Assembly: GCF_030065545.1 (NCBI RefSeq)
Contig: NZ_JASJNC010000006.1
Location: 156,636-220,635 of the forward strand
Length of the DNA: 64,000 bases
Origin: Marinicella marina
GTDB taxonomy: Bacteria; Pseudomonadota; Gammaproteobacteria; Xanthomonadales; Marinicellaceae
Direction of reading: 5' to 3'
Both the position numbers and the translations under genes were made by a program. The notes beneath the pieces were generated by a model. It had not been told where the DNA came from and did not search any database. It saw only the letters and a list, made by a program, of their open reading frames with translations. This document shows, piece by piece, positions 17,127-26,423 of the stretch (positions are counted from its first letter, which is position 1; every line of letters begins with the position of its first letter).

Positions 17127-18302
17127 ATGTCTAAGATGAATGCCCTAGAGAAAAAATCAGCCATTGCGATTGCCTTTATGATTGCTTTGCGCATGTATGG
17201 TCTGTTTTTGATTTTACCTGTTTTTTCAGTATATGCCGTTGATATAGATGGTGCAACGCCGCTGTTGGTTGGTTTGGCCATTGGCGTTTATGGCCTGACC
17301 CAGGCTTTGTTACAAATACCCATGGGCTTTTTGTCAGATGTTTGGGGCCGCAAGAAAGTCATTGCATTGGGTTTGTGTTTGTTTGCACTGGGTTCGGTTG
17401 TGGCGGCTTTGGCAGATGATATTTTTTGGATCATTGTAGGTCGTCTGATCCAAGGGATGGGAGCGATTGCAGCCACGGGTTTGGCTTTAGTGGCAGATGT
17501 GTCGCGTCCAGAACAACGCGGTAAAATGATGGCCATAGTTGGTAGCAGCATCGGTTTGTCATTTATGCTGGCATTTATCAGCGGACCTATTTTGGCGGCC
17601 CAATTCGGTTTAAGTGGTTTGTTTTGGTTCACAGCATCACTCGCGGTGGCTGCTTTGTTGGTGTTGATTTTTGTGGTTGAAGAGCCGGAAAAATTGGCTG
17701 CAAGGGATTACAGTTTCAAAGAGTTGCTGCATTGTATTAAGCTGAAACCACTGATGATGATGGATTTTGGTGTGTTTGCTTTGCATGCCAGTATGACGGC
17801 TTTGTTTTTGGTCTTGCCCCTGGTGCTGGTACAAAATTTCAATTTTGAGTTGGCCCACCACTGGCGGCTCTATCTGCCCGTATTGGTGTTATCTATTGGT
17901 ATCATGGTGCCGCTCATCATTGCTCAAGAGAAGTTGAAAAATCACATGCAAATGATGAGTGCGGCGTTTTTGTTGCTTTCTGGCAGTTTGATGTTATTGA
18001 ATTTGGTTCATGCCAACTTTTGGTTGCTGGCAGTGTATTTGGTGGCCTATTTTGGTTTATTTAACTATTTAGAAGCTTCAATGCCTTCAGTCATCTCCAA
18101 AATAGCGGCAGAGAAATACCGTGGTGCGGCCATGGGGGTTTTTGCCACCAGTGAGTTTATAGGGGCTTTTGTTGGTGGTGCATTGGGTGGCTATTTGCTC
18201 AGTTTAAATCGCGATTATGTGTTATCTGCAGCGGCAGGATTGTTACTGGTAGCTGCCTTGTTTGGATTCAAACTGTTCGGCCTGAAACGAGTCAGTAATT
18301 AG
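17127..18302 (+). CDS. MFS transporter, YajR-like
   Basis: A 391-residue major facilitator protein with 12 predicted membrane helices. The N-terminal half has RMYGLFLILPVF, GLTQALLQIPMGFLSDVWGRKK (the motif A loop) and GRLIQGMGAIAA, closely resembling Escherichia coli YajR. It lacks the cytoplasmic C-terminal YAM domain of YajR, ending right after helix 12. The substrate is unknown; YajR relatives are presumed exporters. ATG 17127 is chosen over an earlier TTG (17109) because it follows the family N-terminus; ATG 17136 is possible. Its stop codon overlaps the convergent downstream gene by four bases. Confidence 0.87.
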   Translation: MSKMNALEKKSAIAIAFMIALRMYGLFLILPVFSVYAVDIDGATPLLVGLAIGVYGLTQALLQIPMGFLSDVWGRKKVIALGLCLFALGSVVAALADDIFWIIVGRLIQGMGAIAATGLALVADVSRPEQRGKMMAIVGSSIGLSFMLAFISGPILAAQFGLSGLFWFTASLAVAALLVLIFVVEEPEKLAARDYSFKELLHCIKLKPLMMMDFGVFALHASMTALFLVLPLVLVQNFNFELAHHWRLYLPVLVLSIGIMVPLIIAQEKLKNHMQMMSAAFLLLSGSLMLLNLVHANFWLLAVYLVAYFGLFNYLEASMPSVISKIAAEKYRGAAMGVFATSEFIGAFVGGALGGYLLSLNRDYVLSAAAGLLLVAALFGFKLFGLKRVSN

Positions 18303-19561
18303 TCATCATTCGGCGGCGTTATCAATACTTTACTGATGATGTTGTCTGCAGTTGTTTCGATGATGGTCATGCGGTAACCATCAATTGAAACAGCTAAATC
18401 CTTAGTCGGTAAGTCTTTCAAATATTCAGTGATCAGGCCATTGATGGTGGTTGCTTCATCAGTGGGTAAATCCCATTGTAAACGGCGATTCAGCGAACGC
18501 ACTGCTATGCGGCCTTTGACCAGGTATTGGTTGTCGTCTTGTTTGATGATTTTTAGCCCTCGGTCTCCCGGTTCAGAAGTGAATTTACCAACAATTTCCT
18601 CCAAAATATCATCAAGAGTTACCAAGCCGACTAAATCTCCATATTCATCCACGACCAAGCCCATGCGCCGTTCTTTGCGTTGGAACTCACTGAGTTGTGC
18701 TGACAAACTGGCGGTTTCGGGAACGAAATAAGGTTTTCTTAGGATGCGTTTGAGTTTGGTGATGTCAAGGTTTTGGTTCTTGAGCATGGTCAGAATGGTT
18801 CTGATGTGCAAGATGCCAATGACTTGGTCAATGTTATCAACATAAACCGGTAATCGAGTGAGGTAGGTATTAACCAATTGTTTCTCAATGACTTCCCAGT
18901 CATCATTGATGTTGATGCCTTGTATTTCATTGCGGGGTACCATCACATCTTCAATGTTCATGTGATCAAGATTCATCACATTGATCATCATTTTTTGGTG
19001 AACATCTGGATTGATTAAGTCATTCTCAATGACCAGCGTTTTGAGTTCTTCACGCGACAAGGCTTCTTGCGCAATTTCTTTAGGTACACCCAGTAAACGC
19101 AACAATCCATTGGTCATTAAATTGGTGCCCCAAACAATCGGATAGAGCAGTTTCAGCATCGGAGTTAATACGTAGGAGGCCACATAACCTAATTTTTCAG
19201 GATTCAATGCTGCATAGGTTTTGGGTGTTACTTCAGAGAAAATCAAGATGGCAAAAGTTAAAATAGCGGTGCCATAGGCGACCCCTTTGTCGCCGGCTAT
19301 TTTAATTGCAACAATGGTGGTGAGGGCAGTGGCAGCGATATTGATGAAGTTGTTGCCTATCAAGATCAGTCCAATCAATCGATCGGGTTTCTCTAATAAC
19401 TTTTGCGCCAAAAAAGCACCCTTTTTCTTTTTGGCATCATTTTTCAGCTTGATTCTGTTCAGTGCCATCAAGGCGGTTTCAGAGCTGGAAAAAAATGCCG
19501 AGAGCACCAGTAAGACGCCGATGATGATCAGTAAAGTGTTGGTTGGTAGTTCGGAAATCAC
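18299..19561 (-). CDS. CNNM/CorC-family CBS-domain membrane protein (YfjD-like)
   Basis: A 420-residue protein with an N-terminal DUF21 domain of three to four membrane helices (FFSSSETALMALNRIKLK), a pair of CBS domains (VMVPRNEIQGI and VDNIDQVIGILHIRT) and a C-terminal CorC/HlyC domain (RRMGLVVDEYGDLVGLVTLDDILEEIVG). The family is linked to magnesium or cobalt efflux, though transport itself is debated. Gene order CorC-like/ypjD/ffh is the same as yfjD-ypjD-ffh in Escherichia coli. It lies 11 bases after ypjD and is probably in the same transcript. Confidence 0.92.
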   Translation of the reverse strand: MISELPTNTLLIIIGVLLVLSAFFSSSETALMALNRIKLKNDAKKKKGAFLAQKLLEKPDRLIGLILIGNNFINIAATALTTIVAIKIAGDKGVAYGTAILTFAILIFSEVTPKTYAALNPEKLGYVASYVLTPMLKLLYPIVWGTNLMTNGLLRLLGVPKEIAQEALSREELKTLVIENDLINPDVHQKMMINVMNLDHMNIEDVMVPRNEIQGININDDWEVIEKQLVNTYLTRLPVYVDNIDQVIGILHIRTILTMLKNQNLDITKLKRILRKPYFVPETASLSAQLSEFQRKERRMGLVVDEYGDLVGLVTLDDILEEIVGKFTSEPGDRGLKIIKQDDNQYLVKGRIAVRSLNRRLQWDLPTDEATTINGLITEYLKDLPTKDLAVSIDGYRMTIIETTADNIISKVLITPPNDD

Positions 19562-19572
19562 TCAGTGCCCCA

Positions 19573-20325
19573 TCAGACCAAATAGTCCAAAACCAAGTAA
19601 CTGCCTACAAAGCCAAGCATCAATAGACTCATGGCTATGAGGTTGAGTTTGATGGCTTTTTTGCCGCGCCATCCCTTGGTGATTCTGCCCACAATCAACA
19701 CAGCAAATAACACCCAGGCAACCAATGAGAAAATAATCTTATGGCCCATACCGTCAGCCAAGAAGCCTTGTACAAACATCACACCAGTCAGTAGGGCGCA
19801 ACTGAGAAACAGCCACCCCAAGAAAATAAGTTTGAATAGTTTTTCTTCGTTTTTCAGCAGGCTGTTGATGGTCATGCTTTGGGTGTCAAATACATTTTTC
19901 TTCATTTGTTTGATTTGCCAGCCCAAATTGATTGAGATTAAGGATGAAACAAACAACAAAGAATAAGCCAGAATGGATAACAAAATATGCATGTCTATGG
20001 CCCAAACATAGGGTTTAGAAATGCTTGGGTGGGGCCAAAAGTAAATCCATGTCAAAATGACCAGAGCAATCACATGCACCATGACCCTAACCCATACCAA
20101 TCTGAACTGTGCCAGTAGAACTATGATATTTGATAGCCAACTGACTACCAGACAAGCGTTTTGAGCGTTGAAAGACCATTCAGACTCGGATAAAAGTACC
20201 TGGCTTGTTATGACCGTTTGGCATAAGCTGGCCAAAATGAAAAATGCGACAGAGACTTGGTACTTCTTGATATTGGCCAAAGCCAATAGGTGGAGCAAGC
20301 CTGTGATGGCGAAAAGGTATGTCAT
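19573..20325 (-). CDS. ypjD: Cytochrome c assembly (CcsA/YpjD) family membrane protein
   Basis: A 250-residue integral membrane protein with about eight helices. It resembles the CcsA/HemX-type inner-membrane protein YpjD, with the C-terminal block HKIIFSLVAWVLFAVLIVGR. The WWD haem-handling motif of true CcsA is not evident. Position between a CorC-like gene and divergent ffh supports the YpjD identity. Its precise function is unknown; involvement in haem or cytochrome handling is assumed from the family. Confidence 0.88.
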   Translation of the reverse strand: MTYLFAITGLLHLLALANIKKYQVSVAFFILASLCQTVITSQVLLSESEWSFNAQNACLVVSWLSNIIVLLAQFRLVWVRVMVHVIALVILTWIYFWPHPSISKPYVWAIDMHILLSILAYSLLFVSSLISINLGWQIKQMKKNVFDTQSMTINSLLKNEEKLFKLIFLGWLFLSCALLTGVMFVQGFLADGMGHKIIFSLVAWVLFAVLIVGRITKGWRGKKAIKLNLIAMSLLMLGFVGSYLVLDYLV

Positions 20326-20360
20326 ATTTGTTAAGAGGCCATATTAATTAAGCCGTCTCA

Positions 20361-20389
20361 TTTATATTTGAAGATAATGACATTATAAT
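20361..20389 (+). promoter_or_regulatory. Putative ffh promoter
   Basis: A perfect TATAAT lies at 20384-20389, preceded 17 bases upstream by the weak -35-like TTTATA at 20361-20366, in the 102-base gap between divergent ypjD and ffh. The predicted transcript start is about 30 bases before the ffh ATG. The AGGATAAT before the ATG serves as ribosome-binding site. Confidence 0.5.
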
Positions 20390-20427
20390 AGCAGGTCTTA
20401 TTTTTTACCAACAGGATAATTGGCATC

Positions 20428-21786
20428 ATGTTCGATAATTTAACAGACAGACTATCTAAGAGTATTCAAAAGATTCGCGGACAAGCAAATCTGTCCGAGG
20501 ACAACATCAAAGAAGCTTTGCGAGAAGTGCGGGTGGCTTTGTTGGAGGCTGATGTTGCTTTACCTGTGGTGAAGTCATTCATCGAAGATGTCAGAGAACG
20601 TGCCCTAGGTACTGAAGTATTGACCAGTTTGAAACCAGCACAAGTGTTGGTCAAAGTGGTGCAAGAAGAATTGGTTAAGGTCTTGGGCGAGGAAACTTCA
20701 GGTATCAATTTTAATGCCCAGCCTCCTGTGGTGATTTTGATGGCAGGCCTGCAGGGTGCGGGTAAAACCACCACCACGGGTAAACTGGCAAAGTTTCTGA
20801 AAGAACGCGAGAATAAAAAAGTCATGGTGGTTTCGGCAGATGTCTATCGACCTGCAGCCATCGAACAATTGCAGACTGTGGCAGAACAGGTCGGCGTTGA
20901 GTGGTTTCCATCATCTGTGATTGATGACCCAGTGACCATTGGGATGACGGCGTTACAAGCTGCTAAGAAAGGTTATTTTGATGTCCTGATCGTGGATACT
21001 GCAGGCCGTTTGGCGGTTGATGAAGCGATGATGAAAGAAATCAAGTCATTGCAAAACAGCATCAATCCGACAGAGACATTATTTGTGGTAGATGCCATGA
21101 CTGGCCAAGATGCTGCCAACACTGCCAAGGCTTTTTCTGATGCTTTGGATTTAACTGGTGTGGTGTTGACCAAAGTAGACGGTGATGCCCGAGGCGGTGC
21201 GGCGTTATCTGTCAAAAACATCACTGGTAAGCCAATTAAATTCCAAGGCGTGGGTGAAAAAATGGAGGCTTTGGAGCCTTTTCACCCTGATCGAATTGCA
21301 TCCAGCATCCTCGGCATGGGTGACGTGCTTTCTTTGGTTGAAGAAGTCGAGCGCAAGGTCGATAAAAAAGAAGCTGAAAAACTGGCGAAAAAAGTAGCCA
21401 CAGGCAATAAGTTCACACTGGAAGACTTTCAGTCACAACTGCTGCAAATGCAAAACATGGGCGGCATGTCCTCCATGTTGGATAAGTTACCAGGTATGAG
21501 CAATTTGCCAGATATGGTTAAAGACCAAGTCAATGACAAGTCAACTGGACGCATGTTGGCGGTGATAAGCTCGATGACATTGAAAGAAAAAAGGTACCCC
21601 CAGCTGATCAAAGGTTCCAGAAAGCGCCGTATAGCCAACGGTTCTGGCACCACCATACAGGATGTTTCTAAATTATTGAAACAGTACAATCAAATGCAGA
21701 AAATGATGCGTAAATTCAAGGGCAAAGGAATGATGAAAATGATGCAGAAATTAGGTGGTAAATTACCTGGTGGCATGCCATTCTGA
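20428..21786 (+). CDS. ffh: Signal recognition particle protein Ffh
   Basis: Ffh is the GTPase of the signal recognition particle that targets inner-membrane proteins co-translationally to FtsY. The 452-residue protein has the N-domain ALLEADVAL block, the P-loop GLQGAGKT at residues 107-114, DTAGRLAVD, the TKVDGDARGG motif and the methionine-rich M domain ending in MMKMMQKLGGKLPGG that binds 4.5S RNA. Length is normal. In many relatives rpsP follows; here an exported protein gene follows 10 bases downstream instead. Confidence 0.98.
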   Translation: MFDNLTDRLSKSIQKIRGQANLSEDNIKEALREVRVALLEADVALPVVKSFIEDVRERALGTEVLTSLKPAQVLVKVVQEELVKVLGEETSGINFNAQPPVVILMAGLQGAGKTTTTGKLAKFLKERENKKVMVVSADVYRPAAIEQLQTVAEQVGVEWFPSSVIDDPVTIGMTALQAAKKGYFDVLIVDTAGRLAVDEAMMKEIKSLQNSINPTETLFVVDAMTGQDAANTAKAFSDALDLTGVVLTKVDGDARGGAALSVKNITGKPIKFQGVGEKMEALEPFHPDRIASSILGMGDVLSLVEEVERKVDKKEAEKLAKKVATGNKFTLEDFQSQLLQMQNMGGMSSMLDKLPGMSNLPDMVKDQVNDKSTGRMLAVISSMTLKEKRYPQLIKGSRKRRIANGSGTTIQDVSKLLKQYNQMQKMMRKFKGKGMMKMMQKLGGKLPGGMPF

Positions 21787-21796
21787 TTGTATTGTC

Positions 21797-22495
21797 ATGA
21801 AGTTTTTGCTGTTGTTATTTGCTTTTTCAATGGCGTCCTCTTTACAGGCCAAAAAAACCAAGCTCTATCACTGTAATCAGGCCGATGGTACAACTGTGAT
21901 TCAAGACCGAAAGTGTGCAGTTACAGCGTTGCAACAAAAATCACAAGCGACTCGCTCTGAGAGGAAAAAGCCGTTACAAAGGCGGCCAAAGCCGCTGCAA
22001 CAGCCTCACCAGTCTGTTAAGCCCTCAATGCCCAACAACATCGCGCAAGCACGCAGTCCTTATTTTAGTTTTGGCTGGGCGCGTTTTATACCTGCTAATT
22101 GGTCCGTGTATAAACGCCAATCACGCGATCATGAACAGACATGGTGGAGCAGAAAAGTATTGAATTCACCAGCAGAATTCCAAGCCGGGGTGTCATTAAA
22201 GGCTTATAAAGACACCATGTCAAACCTGCGCATGGGCGCTTTTGCTCAGGCCTTGTTGCTGTACCACCAAATCAGAGACAATCCAGGCCACCGTTTGTTA
22301 GACAGTCAATTCAAAAGCCATGATCGGTTCAAGGTATTCAACATCAAGTACCAACAGCCGAACAATATTTTAACCACCACTGAATATTACATTGATGACC
22401 ACAACAATGACTTATTTGTCATTACCGCCCAAGCACCCGAAGCCCAATGGTCAGTTCAATGGGGGTTGGCTGAAAAAATCATTAATCAACTCTGA
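21797..22495 (+). CDS. Exported protein with DUF4124-like N-terminus
   Basis: A 232-residue protein with a signal peptide ending near SSLQA. The first mature residues, KLYHCNQADGTTVIQDRKC, match the pattern of DUF4124 domains, a short beta hairpin with a Cys pair found in many exported proteobacterial proteins. A basic Lys/Arg/Pro linker follows (residues about 45-75), then a domain without recognisable family containing two Trp-rich stretches. It begins 10 bases after ffh and may be read through from it. ATG 21797 is preferred because it starts the signal peptide. Function unknown. Confidence 0.75.
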   Translation: MKFLLLLFAFSMASSLQAKKTKLYHCNQADGTTVIQDRKCAVTALQQKSQATRSERKKPLQRRPKPLQQPHQSVKPSMPNNIAQARSPYFSFGWARFIPANWSVYKRQSRDHEQTWWSRKVLNSPAEFQAGVSLKAYKDTMSNLRMGAFAQALLLYHQIRDNPGHRLLDSQFKSHDRFKVFNIKYQQPNNILTTTEYYIDDHNNDLFVITAQAPEAQWSVQWGLAEKIINQL

Positions 22496-22582
22496 TTGTT
22501 GTTAATTTATACAGTATTTTTGACGCGTATTTTGCACCCCGGTTGTTAAAGTCTCGTTTTGTTCATAGATTGAACCTCAAGT

Positions 22583-22599
22583 AGTACTAAATTAGTCCT
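22583..22599 (+). promoter_or_regulatory. IscR-like (Rrf2) operator upstream of the SUF operon
   Basis: AGTACTAA-A-TTAGTCCT is a near-perfect dyad (7 of 8 arm positions). Its core TACTAAATTAGTC matches 12 of 13 positions of the central part of the type 1 IscR site GACTRWWWYAGTC. It lies 22 bases upstream of the likely start of the Rrf2 regulator gene, ahead of an extended -10-like TG-G-TAAAAT at 22605-22613. Autoregulation by the Fe-S-loaded regulator is the natural inference. Confidence 0.6.
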
Positions 22600-22620
22600 T
22601 TATGTGGTAAAATGCAGTCT

Positions 22621-23049
22621 ATGATAAAGATGTCAAAACTAACTGAATACGGATTTATTGTGATTATGGCCCTGGAAAAATCGCAATCACCGTCCTCAGC
22701 TGACTCGGTGTCGCAGCTCACTGGGCTGGAAACGCCCACAGTCAGTAAAGTCATGAAATTATTAAAAAAAGCCGGTTTGCTGAACTCAAAGCTGGGCGCC
22801 AATGGTGGCTACTACCTGGTCAAGAAAAAAAGCGACATCTCACTGAATGAAGTGATTATCGCCATGGAAGGAGGGATGTCTTTAACCGAATGTGCAGATG
22901 ATGATGAGGCATGTCATTTTATGTCTCAGTGTCATATGAGTAGCGGTATGAAGAAGGTCAATCAAATATTATTAGAGGCCCTGCAAAGCGTCAGTGTCAG
23001 CGATATTTGGGACGAACAAGATAGAATTAACTTAGAAATTAAATCATGA
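22621..23049 (+). CDS. Rrf2-family SUF system regulator
   Basis: A 142-residue winged-helix regulator of the Rrf2/IscR family, of the type heading SUF operons. It has the Rrf2 N-terminus [13 protein letters not shown], the recognition region [15 protein letters not shown] followed by GANGGYYL, and three cysteines Cys91, Cys98 and Cys104 that fit the 2Fe-2S ligand set of IscR. When the cluster is present it should repress the operon. ATG 22621 is chosen to match the family start; 22612 and 22630 are also possible. The stop overlaps the sufB start by four bases. Confidence 0.93.
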   Translation: MIKMSKLTEYGFIVIMALEKSQSPSSADSVSQLTGLETPTVSKVMKLLKKAGLLNSKLGANGGYYLVKKKSDISLNEVIIAMEGGMSLTECADDDEACHFMSQCHMSSGMKKVNQILLEALQSVSVSDIWDEQDRINLEIKS

Positions 23050-24530
23050 ATCAAAACACAGAAACAAGCAGCGTCGATAACAACGAAGAAAATGCGGTTG
23101 TTAAAGCACGTGCCAAACAAAAGTACAAAGAAGGTTTTGTTACTGATATTGAGTCCTTCACCATCCCGCCTGGATTGGATGAGGACACCATTCGGTTGAT
23201 TTCAGCCAAAAAAGATGAGCCGCAGTGGTTGTTAGACTACCGTTTAGACGCCTTTGAAAAGTGGCAAAAGATGGATCCACCTAATTGGGCTAAATTAAAT
23301 ATACCTGTAATAGATTTTCAGGCCATATCTTATTACTCCTCACCGAATGAACAGGCAAAAAATGCACCTAAATCATTGGATGAAGTTGATCCTAAACTCA
23401 TCGAAACATATGACAAGTTAGGCGTGCCACTACACGAAAGAGAGCGATTGGCTGGCGTGGCAGTGGATGCGGTGTTTGATTCAGTCTCTGTTGGAACCAC
23501 TTTCAAAGCTGAACTAGAGAAAGTGGGTGTGATATTTTCATCATTCTCTGAAGCGGTGCATGATCACCCTGAATTGGTCAAAAAATACTTGGGCTCAGTG
23601 GTACCATCAAGAGACAATTATTTTGCTGCGCTGAATGCTGCTGTCTTCAGTGACGGCTCTTTTGTTTACATTCCAGAGGGTGTGCGTTGTCCGATGGAGC
23701 TTTCTACCTATTTCAGAATCAATGCCATCAACACCGGCCAGTTTGAACGAACTTTGATAGTTGCTGAAGCAGGATCATATGTCAGCTACTTGGAGGGGTG
23801 TACAGCGCCGATGCGGGATGAAAACCAACTGCATGCTGCGGTGGTTGAGTTGGTTGCCATGGATGATGCCAAAATCAAATACTCAACTGTGCAAAATTGG
23901 TACCCGGGAGACGAAGACGGCAAAGGCGGCATCTACAATTTTGTCACCAAACGCGGTAATTGTCTGGGTAAAAATTCAAAAATTTCATGGACCCAAGTCG
24001 AGACAGGTTCGGCCATCACTTGGAAGTACCCCAGCTGTGTATTGCGTGGTGATAATTCCAGCGGTGAGTTTTATTCTGTGGCATTAACCAACAACCACCA
24101 ACAGGCCGATACCGGAACCAAAATGATACACTTGGGTAAAAACACCAAAAGTACAGTCATTTCAAAAGGCATCTCTGTGGGCAAAAGCCAAAACGCCTAC
24201 CGCGGTCTGGTTCGTGTGGCCAAAAAAGCCGACAACGCCAGAAATTTTACCCAGTGCGATTCTTTGTTGATTGGTAAGACGTGTGCAGCCCATACTTTTC
24301 CTTACACGGAATCTGCCAACATGACAGCCAAGTTAGAGCATGAGGCAACCACCTCAAAAATATCTGAAGACCAACTGAATTACTGTCTACAACGTGGTAT
24401 CACAGAAGAAGATGCCATCTCATTGATTGTTGATGGGTTTTGTAAAGAAGTATTTAAAGAATTACCTATGGAGTTTGCTGTTGAAGCAAAAGCATTGTTA
24501 GACATCTCGTTAGAAGGAGCCATTGGCTGA
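23046..24530 (+). CDS. sufB: Fe-S cluster scaffold subunit SufB
   Basis: SufB is the scaffold core of the SufBCD complex on which Fe-S clusters are built. The 494-residue protein shows [20 protein letters not shown], the block GVFSFxxxH-like [34 protein letters not shown] and the C-terminal [11 protein letters not shown] and [14 protein letters not shown] regions of the beta-helix. Several cysteines are conserved, including those in CTAPMR and GKTCAAHTF. It overlaps its regulator gene by four bases and sufC by one base. Confidence 0.97.
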   Translation: MNQNTETSSVDNNEENAVVKARAKQKYKEGFVTDIESFTIPPGLDEDTIRLISAKKDEPQWLLDYRLDAFEKWQKMDPPNWAKLNIPVIDFQAISYYSSPNEQAKNAPKSLDEVDPKLIETYDKLGVPLHERERLAGVAVDAVFDSVSVGTTFKAELEKVGVIFSSFSEAVHDHPELVKKYLGSVVPSRDNYFAALNAAVFSDGSFVYIPEGVRCPMELSTYFRINAINTGQFERTLIVAEAGSYVSYLEGCTAPMRDENQLHAAVVELVAMDDAKIKYSTVQNWYPGDEDGKGGIYNFVTKRGNCLGKNSKISWTQVETGSAITWKYPSCVLRGDNSSGEFYSVALTNNHQQADTGTKMIHLGKNTKSTVISKGISVGKSQNAYRGLVRVAKKADNARNFTQCDSLLIGKTCAAHTFPYTESANMTAKLEHEATTSKISEDQLNYCLQRGITEEDAISLIVDGFCKEVFKELPMEFAVEAKALLDISLEGAIG

Positions 24531-25270
24531 TGTTAAAAATTGATAACGTATACGCCTCTGCTGGCGATAAAGAAATATTGAAAGGTTTGTCACTGGAGGT
24601 GAAATCCGGTGAGGTTCACGCCATCATGGGTCCAAATGGTGCAGGTAAAAGCACCTTGGGAAACCTGCTGGCTGGTATGCCTTATGTGCAATCACAGCGT
24701 GGTGAAGTTGAGTACATGGGTAAAGACCTGCTTGAACTGGAGCCTGAGGAACGTGCCGCAGAAGGTGTTTTTCTTGCTTTCCAATACCCGGTTGAGATAC
24801 CCGGCGTGAATAACATGTACTTCTTACGCACGGCATTGAACGCACAGCGCAAATACCGTGGCGAGGAACCGATGGATTCAGCCCAGTTTTTGCGCATGGT
24901 GAAACAAAAAATCAAAGACATGAACATGCGTGATGATTTGTTAAAAAGGCCTGTTAATGTGGGTTTTTCAGGTGGTGAGAAAAAACGCAACGAAGTTTTT
25001 CAAATGGGTGTTTTAGAGCCCAAGCTGGCAATTCTTGATGAAACTGACTCAGGCTTGGACATTGATGCGTTGAAAATCGTGGCTGATGGTGTCAACCAAT
25101 TGAGGGCGCCTGACCGGTCCTTCATAATCATTACGCATTACCAGCGTTTATTGGATTACATCAAACCAGATTTTGTACATGTATTGGCAGATGGGAAAAT
25201 TGTTAAATCAGGCCCGAAAGAATTGGCCTTAGAATTGGAAGAGCAGGGTTATGGCTGGCTTAATAACTGA
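24530..25270 (+). CDS. sufC: SUF ATPase SufC
   Basis: ABC-type ATPase that powers conformational change of SufB-SufD. The 246-residue protein has Walker A GPNGAGKST, the signature FSGGEKKRNE, Walker B LAILDETDSGLD with the SufC-specific DETDSGLD, and a switch His in IIITHYQRLLDYI. Length is normal. The start ATG uses the last base of the sufB stop, and the end overlaps sufD by 20 bases. Confidence 0.98.
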   Translation: MLKIDNVYASAGDKEILKGLSLEVKSGEVHAIMGPNGAGKSTLGNLLAGMPYVQSQRGEVEYMGKDLLELEPEERAAEGVFLAFQYPVEIPGVNNMYFLRTALNAQRKYRGEEPMDSAQFLRMVKQKIKDMNMRDDLLKRPVNVGFSGGEKKRNEVFQMGVLEPKLAILDETDSGLDIDALKIVADGVNQLRAPDRSFIIITHYQRLLDYIKPDFVHVLADGKIVKSGPKELALELEEQGYGWLNN

Positions 25271-26423
25271 TTGGACAACATTGGCTGATGATCAATTGGT
25301 CAATGACAGTAACTTGCCAGACTGGTTGAAAGCCAAAAAACAACAGGCAGTGGCACAATTGAAGACATTGAGCGTACCCAGCAGAAAGCTTGAGTATTGG
25401 CGCTACAGCGATGCCAATAGACTTGCTTTGAAAGGGGGCGAAGCATCGCCTTCATCGCTTGAATCACACCCGGTATCTATAGCAAATGATGGGGTTGAGC
25501 AAGTGGTGATTAAATTGAATGATAATGGTTTTACCGTTTCAGACAATTGTCCCGGCTCAGTTCGAATCAGTCCAATCAACGCAATTGATGAAAGCCGATG
25601 GCTTGATTTGGATATGAATCAAGAAACCGTCGCCAACCTGGCTAATACGGCATGCTTTATGCATGGTGTTTCGGTAGAATGTTCGGCTGCGCTTGAAGTC
25701 AATTTGGTGTTTGAGTACGACTACAAATTTGATGAACAATGGCGATACGTGCGCAATCAAATCAATGTCGATACAGGTGCTCAATTCTCGGTAGAAGAGC
25801 GTTTCAATTCAGGACAGGTTAATGTGGTTAACGTTTACGATTTGCAACGTGGCAGTGTGGTTAATAGACACCAAATGGCCAATTTATCTGATGCCCAAAA
25901 TTTGATCAGTTTCAATCAATTTGAGCTCTCTGCCCAGGCACAATTGAACAGCACAAATCAGCATTTAGGCGGCAGCTTACAGCATCACCTACACCGTGTT
26001 AACTTCAACGGCAATCAAGCTGTTTTTAAAATGGGCACGGTTAATAAATCAATAAATAACAATAATATAGCTGATTTAGTTGAAGTAAATCATAATAAAA
26101 AAAGTAACCAGTCAGATGTCACCCATCGCTCAATAGCTGATGGCGCCTCACAAATTTTCACCAATGCCAAAGCCTTTGTGGCTGTGGGTGCGGATGAATC
26201 TGAGATTGAACAAGATTTAAAGAACATTCTGCTCTCACCTGATGCCAAGATTTTCAGTAAACCAGAGCTAGAGGTTTATGCTGATGAGGTGGTTGCTGCG
26301 CATGGCTCTACCATTGGTGCTTTAGATGATCAATCGCTGTTTTATCTTCAGTCTCGTGGCATCGATATCAAACAAGCACGTGCCATAATGATTGAATCAT
26401 TCGAACAGGAGGCTTTACTATGA
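25251..26423 (+). CDS. sufD: Fe-S cluster assembly protein SufD
   Basis: SufD pairs with SufB in the SufBC2D complex. The 390-residue protein is divergent in the N-terminal half but keeps the C-terminal family core, with HNKKSNQSDVTHRSIADGASQIFTNAKA, LLSPDAKIFSKPELEVYADEVVAAHGSTIGALDDQSLFYLQSRG and the conserved AHG histidine. LSVPSRKLEYWRYSD near residue 45 is also typical. The 20-base overlap with sufC is longer than others here but no better start is visible. Confidence 0.95.
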   Translation: MAGLITDWTTLADDQLVNDSNLPDWLKAKKQQAVAQLKTLSVPSRKLEYWRYSDANRLALKGGEASPSSLESHPVSIANDGVEQVVIKLNDNGFTVSDNCPGSVRISPINAIDESRWLDLDMNQETVANLANTACFMHGVSVECSAALEVNLVFEYDYKFDEQWRYVRNQINVDTGAQFSVEERFNSGQVNVVNVYDLQRGSVVNRHQMANLSDAQNLISFNQFELSAQAQLNSTNQHLGGSLQHHLHRVNFNGNQAVFKMGTVNKSINNNNIADLVEVNHNKKSNQSDVTHRSIADGASQIFTNAKAFVAVGADESEIEQDLKNILLSPDAKIFSKPELEVYADEVVAAHGSTIGALDDQSLFYLQSRGIDIKQARAIMIESFEQEALL

